Positions 22,241 to 33,554 are shown, counted from the stretch's first letter. The stretch: 64,000 bases of DNA from Diphasiastrum complanatum (GCA_029204225.1 CM055102.1:31738607-31802606); one strand, 5' to 3'. Made by a program: numbers and translations. The notes: generated from the letters alone by a model not told the origin.

Positions 22241-24259
22241 TCTGGCAAGTCCTGGCTCTTGCTGATCATCCACTAATAAAGCCTCAGGTTTTACGTAACC
22301 GAATTCTATCCACGCTTTTCCTGAAGCACCCATGTCCCAGCAATAAAAGAACCGACAACAGTGCCCCTTCATGACAGTTGCAGCCTAGTGTCGAGGGACC
22401 GGCACTACTTTGGGCCGTGGACCTTGTTGTGGGTATTTCCTGCACAATAATGAACAAGTGGGTTCCACCACTTGAAATACTGTTGGCCAAGCCTTACCTA
22501 GTGGGCCCCGCCACAATACATTGTAAGTAGGGTAATAAGTGCGAGGGCACTGGCGTCCTGCGTGTGTAAGCCCAACCCAAGTTAAATAGTTTAAGTTGTG
22601 TTCTAGTGACTTGGGCCCTAGCTGTAAATAAATAAGGTTGAGGCCCAAGTTCACAAAGTCAAGTTGAAAAATAAGGAATCTAAGTTGCACAAAGTAGAAC
22701 TCACATGAATCATGTGAGTGCCCTTGTGCTTTCTTAGAACCAATAGATTTAAGTTGTGTTTATTTGAAGGGCTTGGATTAGAATCCTTGTCCCAATGAAG
22801 TGGCCAATGAGAGTGAAGGAGGCTCACCTCTAAAATCTATAAGAGGGAGCCATTTCCTTTGTATTGTATCTTCTTCCATTTTCTCTTTCTGCTGACAATC
22901 AATCTGACAACTTCTTTGTGGCCTAATGGTTAAGCACCAGCATGCTAGCCCCAAAAAATTGGCCGGCCGTGATGCCACATATCTTTATTTGTTTTAGAAA
23001 AATCTCAATTTTAAAACTAGTTTGCTTAATCCTACCTAATTTCAAAATTTGCCTTTCTCTAGTGTGGAACATTTTATTCTAATTGCCAGTTACATATACC
23101 TTCGCTTATTCCCATTGGCCATTTTTTTTTATATCAGCTAGTTTGAAAACATGTTCTTGTTCCATATTAATTACGGAGGCTAGCTTATCTCCATTCAAAT
23201 AGTGTGCTTGCGTAAGCATGTTTTCAAGAAAAGGCACTTATCTTGTACCAATTTTTGTATTCGATGAACTTCAAATACTTATTGAGGATCAATGCTAAGG
23301 CACTAGAAAGTCATCTTGCATATACCCCTTGTCCGTAGAGGCATCCCACATTCTATAACGTGATCTGGACTTTCCCGTAGGGTTTTTTTGGAACACAAAT
23401 TTATTTTTTTTGATGCTAATATGGGTATCAGATCAAAGGTATTTCAAGAGGAATTCATTTACTTAGTTTTCCAGGAGTTTCAAGAGGAGTGCGGTCCAGT
23501 TTTGGGCTAGTAAGTAATTCTTTATATAAAGAGGAAGCAAATGAAGACATGTAGTCTAAATGTAAAATATCTTTCATACCAAAAGAGCTGAATTAACGTA
23601 TTTGTTGATTGACAACACCTATGCAATATAGCTGATTACTTGATGCTTTTGTGACTATATGCCCAATCATTTCTAACAATATATTTACAAGTTTTTATAG
23701 GAAGTTCAGATCGATTGAATCAACCAGTTCTTTCAAACAAAGAAATCTGTAAGCATACAAGTAAATGCATTAATGGGGTAATTTGATTGATATATCACCA
23801 AGATAGTATTGGTAGTTTGAATGAAAATCAAATATGATAAATCTTTTTATTAATCTGACCAATTTTAGAATTCTTTATATCATATTTATACTTTAGTTAC
23901 TTTTGTAGTTTTTTTTATCATTGTAACTTTCTTGTTGCGTTTTAATAATAAAGGTTAAAAAAATTGCAACTTATAATGCTTTGGTTTTTGTAAGCAAATG
24001 GGTATCCATGCTTTTCCAAGATAGAAATTTGTTTTGTCTTTGTCTCGTTTTGTTTTGGACCAACCAATACACGGCTTTCTGGAAATTGGCTAATGGCTTA
24101 CGCATTCACCACCACTTATTAACAATCATTCACACTTGGCAAAATATCATTGGCATACATCTTCAGCAATTTGTAATGCACTTAAAATTATATCATGATA
24201 CATGCCAAAAAGCTCGCTTCAATCTCAAAAAAGCTCGCCAGAAAATCACACCCTTGTAA
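22241..24259. other. No recognised gene; one tRNA-like A box
   Basis: No conserved coding block is seen. At 22,918-22,935 the sequence TGGCCTAATGGTTAAGC fits a pol III A box, but no good B box follows within 60 bases, so a SINE cannot be claimed. The remaining bases are AT-rich with short chance frames. Confidence 0.35.
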
Positions 24260-25319
24260 CCTTTTCTTGCATTGCCATAGCCTACCATGATCCCCTTCAT
24301 GGATATATCCTCCTTGGTTCTTGTGTCCAAAGGGACATGTACATAGCAAATGCATCCAAACACCTTCAAGTTCTAGAGATTAGGCTTTTCTCCATACAAC
24401 AACTCATAAGTTGTTTTACCATTTATAGAGCCACATGGAACTCTATTACATAAGAAGTTAGCACACATGAGAGCTTCTCCCCAAAAAGACTTAGGTAGGC
24501 ATGCATCTAACCTTAGACTTTAGAATATTCACATAATGTCCTATTTCTCCTCTCGGCCACCCCATTTTGTTGAGGGGTGTAAGGGCAGGATAATTGTTTC
24601 TTGATCCTTCTTGATCACAAAAGTCTTTAAAATCATTTGAGATATATTCTCCCCATTATCACATCTAAAAAACTTGATCTTGTGATCATGATGCTTCTCA
24701 ACAAAAGTCTTGAACTTGACAAAACTCTCAAAAACATGTGCTTTAGAGGAAAGTAAATATACTCATCCATATCTTGAGTAGTCATCTATAAGGTGACAAA
24801 TATTGTAGCTCCACCATTACTCTTTGTGCTAGCAAAATGCACATCCAAGTGGATCAACTCGAGAGGATGACTTGTCTTTGTGATTGAGCCTGGATGTGCC
24901 TTAGCCAAGGCACAAGCTTCACATACCCTTTCGTCCTTTGCCCAAGATATTGGAAGGCCGAGAGCATGCTCCTCCTTGCACATGACTTCCATGGACATGG
25001 TGTTGATGCCACCAAGCCTCTTGTTCCACAAATCAAATGTGGTCATGTTGCTCTCCTCGGCTACCTTCACAAATTGGTTAGAATCAACAAAAGCATAAAG
25101 CTAAAACAACCTCCCAAACCTTGTTCCCCTTGCTATGATCATCCCACTTTTCTTGATGCTGCATACATTAGTAAAGAACTCCACAATGAAATCATGATCT
25201 AAAAGTTGACCAACACTAAGCAAATTCTTAGTGATGCTAGGAATGAAGAGAACACCATCTTGGAGCTCGTGTTTCTTCCATAGGAGTATGTCCATGGCAA
25301 AAGCAGTATGTAGGAACAA
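24260..25319 (-). pseudogene. Copia-C', pre-integrase and integrase fragment
   Basis: On the minus strand, 25,319-25,101 covers the end of the protease/pre-integrase segment (SITKNLLSVGQLLDHDF). Next, 25,070-24,786 reads LWNKRLGGINTMSMEVM, CEACALAKAHPGSI and PLELIHLDVH, the pre-integrase zinc region and the integrase start. Integrase remnants with frameshifts continue to about 24,260. It is an isolated piece lacking gag, RT and LTRs, in inverted orientation to the Copia-C RT region at 26,433-28,039. They could be halves of one rearranged element. Confidence 0.75.
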
Positions 25320-26432
25320 GCTTGAGGAAAAACAAAAAACAACGGTATAAAAACCGTCAAAAACTGATAACTAGAGAAGAAGGCCTCAAGAAACAAATAA
25401 GCTTGAGAACTCAAGAACTCTACAAGCAACTTTGAGAATGAAGGTAAACGTACCTCCTTTTACCCCTCCCCAAATCTCCTCTCCAACCTCATACAAAAAG
25501 GACAAGTGGGGCCCAAGAAAGGCCCCATTTGTCCCTTCTAGACTTTTCATACCATGTGGGGCCATAAAATGGTGCCACATGGCCCATGGATCTCAAAGGA
25601 ACAATAAACTTGGTTTACATCAGTTGAGGTCATGCTTTTGAAGATCACAAGCCATTTTTTGTGTAGCTTATTAAATGGCAAGCTTAGAAAAAAAAAAGTA
25701 TGTTTCCACGTTTCACACCTATGAAGATGAATCTATGTGACATTATTTTGCTTAAAAACCAGTAAGTCTTTTATCAGGTGTGCTTCTGTACACTCATTCT
25801 GCGTCAGTTAATCAAGAAGATGCTAAATGCACATGAATAAACATGAATCATCATTGTTTGCAAGCATGACCCCACCCGTGTGAGCACGAATGATATGAAG
25901 GCTATAAGTGCCAACAATGACATGAAAATGGAGAGCCGAGAACCACCACATAAGAATTAGATTATGTTAGATTATGCTACCCTAAACCTATGGAATCTTC
26001 AAATGAATAAACGATGATTTTTTGGTTTCACTGTGTTTTAATTCAGAAGAGAGTCTTGTGATCTCCCAACCTACTGTGCCTCTGCTTGAATTCCTGATAT
26101 ATGGTTTAGGTTTTGTCATGAAAAAGATAGTAATTTTTTGGAGAATTGTTCTCCTCAAATTCTGATGCATGAGAAACCAGTAGACCCTGTAACAAAATCT
26201 TAGCATTTTATGGCAATGAGGTAATGGATTCCGTCCTACTGAAGTTGATCGCTGGATCCATTAACCTATACGAAATGGTGTCAGAGAAGTTTGATTCGAA
26301 CGTCAAAAAACTCGCTTCGAACACGAAAAAGCTCGCCTCAAGAAGCTCGCCAAAAATTATTCCCAGAAAATATTCATTCTCTCTTCTCAAAAGATTGTCA
26401 TTTCTAGAGATATCATTTTTTATGAGACTAGA
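25320..26432. other. No recognised gene
   Basis: No conserved coding sequence was seen. Two places share the word AAAAAGCTCGC(T/C)TC (24,209-24,240 and 26,300-26,340), each next to a Copia-C piece, which hints that both pieces come from one rearranged copy. The stretch may include LTR remnants, but no pair was found. Confidence 0.3.
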
Positions 26433-28039
26433 ATGCATAAGCTTGAAGGTGATTCATCTAATCACACTATTGGAAGAGAGGTAGCCAAGATTGGGGAGGA
26501 GCTTGATCATGAGGAGGAGCTAGAGCCAAGAACACCAAGCACAACAAGAAGATCCACAAGGTCAAGGATGGAGCCATTAAGGCTCACATACAAGGACAAG
26601 GGTAAGCAAGTCGAGGGAAGTACTTCTTCTAATGCTTTCATCACATCTTTTGAAGAGCCTTCAAATGTTAGTGATGCATTAGAATCAAAGGAGTGTTTTC
26701 AAGCTATGTGTAGTACAATGCATTGATGGAGAATGATACTTGGATGCTTGTTGATCTACCTATGGATAAGAATGTGATTGAATGTAAGTGGGTTTTTAAC
26801 AAGTTGAATCAAGATGGGAGTGTTTCTAAGCACAAGGCAAGACTTGTAGCCAAGGGGGTATGCTCAATCAAAGGGCATAGATTACGATGAGACTTTTGCA
26901 CCCATGGCAAAGATGGTCACCATAAGATTAATCATTGCTCTTGCTTCTCACTTTGGTTGGTTGTTGTTTCCAATGGATGTGTCAAATGCATTTATAACTG
27001 GCCATTTGGAAGAGGACATATTGATGGAACAGCCGGAGGGCTTCATCAAGCAAGGTATAGAAGACAAGGTGTGCCATCTCAAGAGGAGCTTGTATGGTTT
27101 GAAACAAGCTTCTAGAAGTTGGAACACAAGGCTCAGTACTTTTCTTATCTCTATTGGATTTACTCCTAGTGAGTATGATCCCATTTTTTACATAAGATTT
27201 AGTGAAAAAGGCATTGTACTTTTATTACTTTATGTTGATGATATCATACTTAGTGATGATTTAGAAGGTGTTGAGAAAACTAAGCTAGATCTATCCAAAG
27301 AGTTTAAGATGGTAGATCTCGGACATTTGCACTTCATTTTGGGTATGGAAGTTCTTAGATCTTTAGATTATGTCTTCATTTGTCAATCTAAGTATGATAT
27401 TTCATTACTCAATAGATTTAACATGCATGGATGCAAGCATGTAGAGAATCCTATGGAGCATGATGTAAAAGTAACCAATAAAGAAGATGAAAGATCCTTC
27501 AAGGACATCACTCTTTATAGGCAACTTATTGGCTCCTTAATGTGGATAACCATAACAAGATCTGATCTTTGCTATAGTGTTTGCAAGCTTAGTCAAAAGA
27601 TGCAAGATCCATTAGTTATCCATTGGAAATGTGCCAAAAGAATATTGAGATACATCCTGGGCACACTAGATTTTGAGATCTTTTATAGAGGTGAATCCAT
27701 TAACTTGCATGCTTTTAGTGATTCAGAGGGGACAAGACGGACAAAAAGTCAACAAGTGCCTTTGCAACTTTCATTGGAGAAGGTGTGGTTTCTTGGCTAT
27801 CAAAGAAGCAAGAAACAATATCTCTTTCATCAATCGAGGCCGAGTACAAGGCTCTAACAACCACAACCAAGGAAGTACTATGGATCAAGAGGTTGCTTGA
27901 GGAGCTCAAAGTGATTAAATCAGGTGTCATTCCACTCATCTACAATGACAACATCTCAGCCCAACACCTAGCATCCAATCCAATCTACCATGCAAGGAGC
28001 AAACACATAGAACATTGTTTTTGGATCTTGAGATCTTGA
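26433..28039 (+). pseudogene. Copia-C: RT and RNase H region
   Basis: The linker runs to about 26,720 (TRRSTRSRMEPLRLTYKDKG). RT starts about 26,725 ([29 protein letters not shown]) with frameshifts. A long open frame, 26,904-27,857, then covers SNAFITGHLEEDILMEQPEG, LKRSLYGLKQASRSWNTRL and an intact RT box LLLYVDDIILSDD. RNase H follows (RQLIGSLMWITITRSDL; a frameshift near 27,735; SWLSKKQETISLSSIEAEYK; ARSKHIEHCFW). The reading frame is well kept except for two or three shifts. Gag, protease and integrase are absent and no LTR is visible at the 3' side. It is truncated just before gene Z, copy 3. Confidence 0.88.
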
Positions 28040-28469
28040 CCCCATATTAGGGTGGATCCTATTAGATTAGATGTTAGGGTTAGGGTATGATAAAATCAGA
28101 GATGATCCAAGCTCGAAATGTATAAAGATGTGATGGGATCTCCATCCAAATATGAAAAAAAAATCGAGTTTTTTTCACTTTCATCAACATTGTCTTTGAG
28201 TGACGAGATATAGCTATTGTATGTGAGTAATTTTATGCATACATTACATGTTTTGGAAGGTATTGAATTCGATTACAGGTCTAGTATGCTTGCTGCACTT
28301 TACTTTTGTGTATCTGATCAAATCTATGTAGCCATTGTGGAGTTAAATGCCAAGTTAGCTAGTTTTGGTAACTAGTCCTGATTCTAGCTCATAGTTTGGA
28401 TCTAGATCTTTGATTTGTGCATCCTCCATCACTTTTAGGATTGATTGGGATTGAATTTGCTGTAAAATT
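28040..28469. other. Retroelement 3' flank; no gene seen
   Basis: Between the Copia-C pol end and the first conserved Z exon I find no coding sequence. It may contain part of a Copia-C LTR and an upstream Z intron. Confidence 0.3.
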
Positions 28470-28760
28470 TTGTTACAGAGAAGCATATCATCCAACCGAC
28501 TTGTGTGGAATTTGTTGATGCCATATTAAAAGCATGGGGGCCAAATCACATCAAGCATTATAGGGTTAGTTACTTTGAGTGTTCCTTGATTTCCGAGTCA
28601 TTACTCATTTCAATTTTTCTTCTGCTAATTCTATATTTTACTATTATGCAAGAAATACTCAGAGATCACACATCATTCTTTGCCAATACCTACGAGAGCA
28701 TGAGTATCTGGTCATCACAAGGAATGGAGAAATTGACTTGACAGCTTGAAACGTGTCTCA
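28470..28760 (+). pseudogene. Gene Z, copy 3: last exons only
   Basis: Two exons match the 3' end of gene Z in the other loci. The first (about 28,482-28,561) follows an acceptor TTACAG and reads PTCVEFVDAILKAWGPNH, ending at a GT donor. The second (after TATGCAAG at about 28,651) contains SMSIWSSQGMEK. The same SIWSSQGMEK is in copy 2 at 51,530, and the intron is at the same place there. The putative catalytic Glu of QGMEK is kept, but the match stops soon after at a TGA. Everything upstream of this exon is lost, replaced by Copia-C. Confidence 0.7.
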
Positions 28761-29239
28761 AGCTCATTGCATCAAACATCGACACGTGGCCCAATTTGAT
28801 TTGTTGCCACTTCGCACATGCGACACGGTGTCTGTTCGCACGTGCAAGCCGTGGGATAAAGGACTTCATCCTTGAGACATTTTTCACTTTTTTTTTGGCT
28901 GCCCCACGTATCGGTCTTGTGCGACACTCGTCCACCATCCCATTTCATAGCTAGTACACTACCTGCGATATGTCGTTCAGTTTTGTACATATCGCTTCTC
29001 TACGACCCTCGTTACACCACTCTCGCTCGTATATGTCAATCGCACAAGTCCAATATCTCGATAGCCTAGCTATATGGATAGGAGGAAGCAGACGAAGAGA
29101 GATTTTTTTTTTGCCGGTTCTTCCTCAAGGCCTCCCATTGCCTTGAATCCTCCAAGGCAAACAAGAAGGTGTAACGGCAACAGGTGGTTATCTAATATTC
29201 AAAATTATTAGAGGTCAACCAATCTCCTTCTTTTCAGAG
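28761..29239. other. GC-richer spacer with hairpin; no gene recognised
   Basis: The stretch has many CGACAC, GTGTCG and CACGTG words and an inverted repeat GCGATATGT / ACATATCGC at 28,965-28,973 and 28,987-28,995. No coding sequence is recognised. A run of T at about 29,105 follows a purine-rich segment. Confidence 0.35.
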
Positions 29240-29455
29240 CACCCTTTTGCCATAGTGTTCGCCAGATCACTAGGAATGATCTTGGAAGTTTTGTTAGGTT
29301 CACACCCGCGACACTTTAGTGCCTTTGAGAGGCTGCTGAAGATTATCAAAGCCTATTTTTTGCTAGCCATACATGTCAAGCGAGTTACCATAATGCCAAA
29401 AGACTTTCAACTGCTATATAGGATGCGAGATAGGTACTCTAGATTACATAAGGGT
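29240..29455 (+). pseudogene. Histone H3-like fragment (histone-fold C-terminus)
   Basis: The frame reads VFARSLGMILEVLL, then AFERLLKIIKAYFLLAIHVK, then RVTIMPKDFQLLYRMRD. The segment AIHVKRVTIMPKDFQL is the unmistakable end of histone H3 (AIHAKRVTIMPKDIQL in the family), and the preceding part fits helix 2. About 11 residues of the usual loop before the Ala-Ile-His are missing, the N-terminal tail is absent, and the frame runs on for 28 unrelated codons to 29,539. No intron is visible. It is a diverged H3 or CENH3 pseudogene, or a fragment captured by the X-Y-Z repeat in which it lies. A functional histone is unlikely. Confidence 0.75.
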
Positions 29456-29875
29456 GTGCCATATCATACCACTATTAACAACAAGAAGCATATAAATTGT
29501 CTTACTTGGTATGATATGGCACGAGCAGGTACATGGTGAGTGGTGTGCATCGACTAAACATGCACTCTACCAAAGGAGTCGTTTTTCTCCTTAATGGACT
29601 GAAGGAAAAAATTGCTGAGAACTAAGACTTCTCGGCTTGAATCCCTTGCAATGTCAAATTGCAAGAGTTGAACCCAGACTCTATCACATGATCACTGATA
29701 GAAGCCTGTCTGTTTTTCAGATCCAAACAATCAATAGTCCTTAAATTTATGCTAAAATCAGGTTCCTCTAATCTAAAACAAAATGAAATTCCTACTCTAT
29801 CAACAACATCAGATATGTCATTCTCAAATTTTAGATATTTATCCGCATCTATATATGTGAAAAAAAAAATTAAAG
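29456..29875. other. Spacer upstream of gene X, copy 3
   Basis: No gene seen. On the minus strand near 29,665 the word GGGTTCAACTC resembles a pol III B box, flanked by an inverted pair GCAATGTCAAATTGC. No A box at proper spacing was found. The final 60 bases are AT-rich and directly precede the X start codon. Confidence 0.3.
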
Positions 29876-30359
29876 ATGAATTCGGCTAGTAATACGCATA
29901 AGGATATTGACTCGATCCTGCCGACAATCTATAAATACATTCCCATAGATAATGCCAAGGCAGGGGAAGGCGATATCATCAATCTGGAGGTAAATCTTGT
30001 CCATCTCATCAACATTTTAAAATCAAGATTATAATGTATTCTATTCATTGTGTGGTTTCCTTCATTGATATCTTGTTTGTTGAACTTTTTGCAGTAACCC
30101 CAGCAGAATGATTCATTCAACTATGTGTGGTACACTTTGTATAATGCAAAGTTGTTATTTGAGTGGTTCAACTTTCAACAGGATGTTGATATTTCAAAGG
30201 TAATTTATTTTGTCTATTCTTGATTTTGGAATCATAATTAATTTTTTTATTCTGTAAATTTTCTAACTGTAACTAATACGTGAATATTCTATCTTGTAGT
30301 TTACAATTTGTGAATACACAACATCCAAATGTACAAATTCAGACAGGAAATTATCCTAA
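29876..30359 (+). CDS. Gene X, copy 3: intact three-exon small gene
   Basis: With GT-AG introns the frame is open throughout. Exon 1 is 29,876-29,989 (38 codons, MNSASNTHKDIDSILPT). Exon 2 is 30,107-30,199 (31 codons, NDSFNYVWYTLYNAKLLF). Exon 3 starts 30,300 (FTICEYTTSKCTNSDRK) and stops at 30,357-30,359, giving 88 residues. All introns are phase 0. Donors are GTAAAT and GTAATT; acceptors are CAGCAG and TTGTAG. Exon 1 length and start are identical in locus 1, and coding exons are better conserved than introns, which supports a real protein. It has no known domain, is aromatic-rich, and has two Cys in exon 3. Expression is unknown, and with its host element truncated it may be dead. Confidence 0.55.
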
Positions 30360-30774
30360 GCATACTGGCGAGGGCAAGGCTTCAGCCACCCCCTGATGAT
30401 GATGGCGTTGTTGCTAATGTTATTATACTACATAATGATTAAAAATATATAAATAGCACAGAACAAACATAGATACAAAATGTATAGAATGGATAGGAAC
30501 ATATACAAGTATATATCAAATGCAGCTCCATTTTATTGTTTTTGGGAGCCCAGAAAACATGTGTTGATGCCCAATTTGAGCTTTCATTTATTGAGTGAAA
30601 GAGTCTATACACAGATTTTATTGAACTATATTTGAATCTATTACTCTTTTACAATGGTGATTGTTGTAGGTTATAGATCTTTGCAGCACGTTATCAGCTC
30701 TTGTCTTTTTCACTAATAAGACAAATATTAGTGAAATTATGTCATTTTTCTTTAGTGTGTACTATTTTGAACTA

Positions 30775-31564
30775 TTACAAGTTAGCTCTCTCACCAATGG
30801 AACCAGATCTCAAATTGTCAAAGGACAAGTGTCTCCGAACAATCGAAGAGAAGAAGCAGATGCGTGAGTATCTTTATCATTCTATAATAGAATTTTTTAT
30901 GTACACAATGATCTGTACCAGGCCAAACATAGCTTTTGCAGTCAGCTCCCTAAGTCAGTTTATGACTAATCCTTGTGTAACACATTGGAAGGCTCTTATC
31001 AAAGTTATGAGATATCTTCGAGCTACTATGGACTTTTGCATTTGTTATGGAGCAGTCGACAACGACAAACTCAATTTACTCATTGGTTTTACCGATGCAA
31101 GTTGGGCATGAGATGTAGACACTCGTAAATTCACTTCCAAATTTACGTTCTTCCTCAACAATGGTCCAATTTCCTAGAACAGTCGCAAGCAATCTTCGAT
31201 AGCTCTATCTTCTACAGAATCAGAGTATATCGTAGCCTCACAAACTACAAAGGAAGCAATTTGGTTGAGAAACTTACTTTTAGATATCAGTCTGAATCAA
31301 TATGCTCCGACATTATTATTTTGTGATAATCAAAGTGTCATTGTCTTATCAACCAACCCTAGATTTCATTCTAGGAGTAAGCACATTGAACTGAAGTATC
31401 ACTATGTTAGAAGCAAAATTCTCGACAAAGTGATCATATTGCAGTACTGTCGAACGCAAGATATGACAGAAAATATTTTCACTAAAGCATTAAGCTTGGA
31501 TGCACACAGAAAATTCTGTGCAGAATTAAGTTTAAAGGTCAAGACATTCATGGATTCAGATTAA
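30775..31564 (+). pseudogene. Copia-B1: RNase H region of pol
   Basis: The reading begins abruptly with NYYKLALSPMEPDLKLSKD, in the RT/RNase H connection, and runs through ICTRPNIAFAVSSLSQFMTN and GFTDASWA. A stop follows, then SSIALSSTESEYIVASQTT and a final open frame 31,265-31,564 (LLFCDNQSVIVLSTNP, RSKHIELKYHYV, MTENIFTKALSLDAHR). Catalytic RNase H Asp (TDAS) and Glu (TESEY) are kept. It is nearly the same family as Copia-B2 (62,040-63,420). Gag, protease, integrase and most RT are missing at the junction with X-Y-Z locus 3. Confidence 0.88.
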
Positions 31565-31802
31565 CAGAGAGTGTTGTATTATTCTCCTTCCTACTAATCG
31601 ACTAATCGGTTTTTAATCTTCATCCAATTGTTTATCCAGTTCTGCGGATTCTCCCGTGTTTTACACAGTTTGTAGAATTACAAGTGTTTTTACATAGTCT
31701 ATAGAAATACACGGAGTTTGACAACGGTGTCAAAAATTTTCTCACTACAAAACTCGACACTATCATTTTTTTGCTACACTCAATTTTTTCTTAAAGCGAC
31801 AC

Positions 31803-31950
31803 TGTCAAAAATTTTGAATAAAAATGTAGTGTCTCGTTTTTTGCATTTTTCGCCTATCAAAAATTTCGAGTAAAAATGCAGTGTCACGTTTTTCGTATTT
31901 TTCGCCAGTTAAGAATTGTGAGTAAAAATATAGTGTCGCATTTTTCAAAG
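31803..31950 (+). repeat. Tandem repeat, 52-bp period, about 2.8 units
   Basis: Units at 31,803-31,854, 31,855-31,906 and 31,907-31,950 share CAAAAATTT, GAGTAAAAAT, AGTGTC and TTTTTCGCC. The array lies inside the Copia-B1 LTR upstream of its TATA box, so it could act as a duplicated promoter element (an inference). Confidence 0.8.
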
Positions 31951-32237
31951 TGCCTCAAATTTTAAAAAAATGAATTTGGCAAAGTGTGGGGCTACCCCAA
32001 TATTCAGGAAATGAGATTTTGCGACATTGTTGTATTTCTCACAAAACTTGCATTTTTCGCTTTCTCCCTGATGATAGTTACGTTCATTTCTGCAGAGTGA
32101 CAATCACGTTCATTTATGCACACAGACTGTTTACGGCCAAATGTCACCGCTTATCAGCAAACAACTTCTGAGAAGAACTGGATGAATGCCAACATACTCC
32201 AGCCAACTGGCAGCCGTATTTGACAACCTAATTGCTT

Positions 32238-32254
32238 AGTATAAATAGTTGTTC
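32238..32254 (+). promoter_or_regulatory. Copia-B1 LTR TATA box
   Basis: CTTAGTATAAATAGTTG contains a canonical TATAAATA and is identical in the second LTR copy at about 63,594. Conservation between copies and position in the LTR support a retroelement core promoter. Confidence 0.65.
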
Positions 32255-32962
32255 ATATTTCAACATCTTAACTTAGATCAAGTATTGAATAGTTAGTTTT
32301 CTCTCAAGCTTGCGATCTTGAACACTCTTGGGTCTAGTTCAGTTCTTTAGAGTTGATTAGAGATTGCTATTGTGCTTACTGCTTATCAGGAGTTGTGCTT
32401 AATCTAGACACATATGAACCATCAAAATCCATCAAGAATCTATACTTGAACCTCACTAAATGGCCCAAATCCTTGAAAAAGCCTGCACACGTGTGAAAGT
32501 ACGGCCTCCCACATTTTAGCCGCTCAGAGATAGCTTAGAGTACGCAACTTTGATCCGCAACTTGTTGTACTCATTTACATTCGTTTTGCTTTCATACTGC
32601 ATCAATACTATCTTCTTATTGCGTTCAGTTTCGTCTTGGAATGTATGCATTTTTGTTATTCTTCGCGACTGATTATTTGTCTGATAATTCAATGTTTTAA
32701 ATGTTTGGCTACGTAATCACTGTAATCAAAGTTACTTACTATAAGATCAAACATGATTTCTATCACCATTGTTTTGTTCGAAATTGATAGGCGTAGTCAT
32801 GCATAAAGAAAGAGGAAGATATCTTATTCGACCTATCTTTTACACACATCTTTCCAACAATACTAACAAATCTGATATAGAGTGACCTCCAAGAATCGTC
32901 TTAAACTCCAAAAATTTTGCTTTCCAATAAGATTTGTATGTCATCTTTGCCCATTTCTTCTA

Positions 32963-33085
32963 TCAAAATTTTTTCTTCGATGATGGATGCAACAACACCC
33001 ATGAATTCTTCGTATATTTTGTTAGCTTCCAGTTATCAGTGTCATCTTTCATAGACTCAATTGTAGATCTTGGTCTCCTTGCCAT
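32963..33085 (-). pseudogene. Short repeated ORF, copy 1, unknown
   Basis: The minus-strand ORF of 40 residues begins MARRPRSTIES and ends SSKKKF. A second copy at 55,681 begins MARKPRSTVES, with DNA identity over about 35 bases around the start codon and weaker similarity beyond. Both lie at edges of retroelement sequence (the Copia-B1 LTR here, the Gypsy-2 leader there). The basic N-terminus is compatible with a gag or a DNA-binding peptide, but no family is recognised. Confidence 0.35.
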
Positions 33086-33554
33086 TGCTATTTTCAAAGC
33101 TTGGGCGCCAAAAATCTCTCTAATATGATACTCAATTCAATTTTTTGTATCACATTTAATCTCATGAGAATGCCACAGTAGTCACAGTTACTGGACATAC
33201 TATACTTCTATAATTGTAACTAGTCTAGTAACAAATTTCATTATACTAACCAGCAGTAGTTAAAATAAATTTAATTTGAGGTATTGAGGTCGAGCAGATA
33301 AGGGCAGAAAGAGCGAACCAATGGGATACATCCATGCTACGACACAAATTTCAAAGTTTGTTCTAATATAGTTTTATTTTTCAATTTATTTGAGCTACGT
33401 TATGTAGATTTGAAATTTGTCCATTTTGATTGGGTCAGGTAAAAAAAAAAAGTATCTTTACAAAGGGTCATTTTTTATTTTGGAATTCCTCTAATGAATT
33501 CAATGTTTGTGGAATCATGAGGTTGCAAATAAGAAAAATGCAATAGGTAGAATC

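Larger units (their letters stand above)
28470..30775. mobile_element. X-Y-Z multi-gene repeat, locus 3 (inverted, truncated)
   Basis: Relative to locus 1 this copy is inverted. The end of Z (28,470-28,760, plus) comes first and X (29,876-30,420, plus) last. Between them, 28,761-29,875 should hold Y on the minus strand but I could not recognise it; a histone H3-like fragment lies there instead. The right flank matches the locus 1 X flank up to TAGTGTGTACTATTTTGAA at about 30,770, where Copia-B1 pol begins abruptly. The left side is cut by Copia-C. So two copia elements or rearrangements delimit it. Confidence 0.6.
31572..32859 (+). repeat. Copia-B1 3' LTR
   Basis: After the pol stop and a purine-rich AACAGAGAG, the LTR starts TGTTGTATT and probably ends TTTCCAACA at 32,859. 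The segment 32,060-32,660 aligns with 63,450-64,000 (Copia-B2 LTR) including the promoter-like CTTAGTATAAATAGTTGTTC. An insertion of about 70 bases near 32,410-32,500 (with a CACACGTGTG palindrome) is absent from the other copy. A 52-bp tandem repeat lies in its 5' part. End points are inferred from TG/CA and the purine tract. Confidence 0.75.

Noticed and set aside
22912-22980. SINE or tRNA gene at the A-box-like TGGCCTAATGGTTAAGC
   Set aside because: No B box at proper spacing and no cloverleaf.
29630-29700. SINE with B-box-like GGGTTCAACTC on the minus strand
   Set aside because: No A box 30-60 bases upstream and no second copy.
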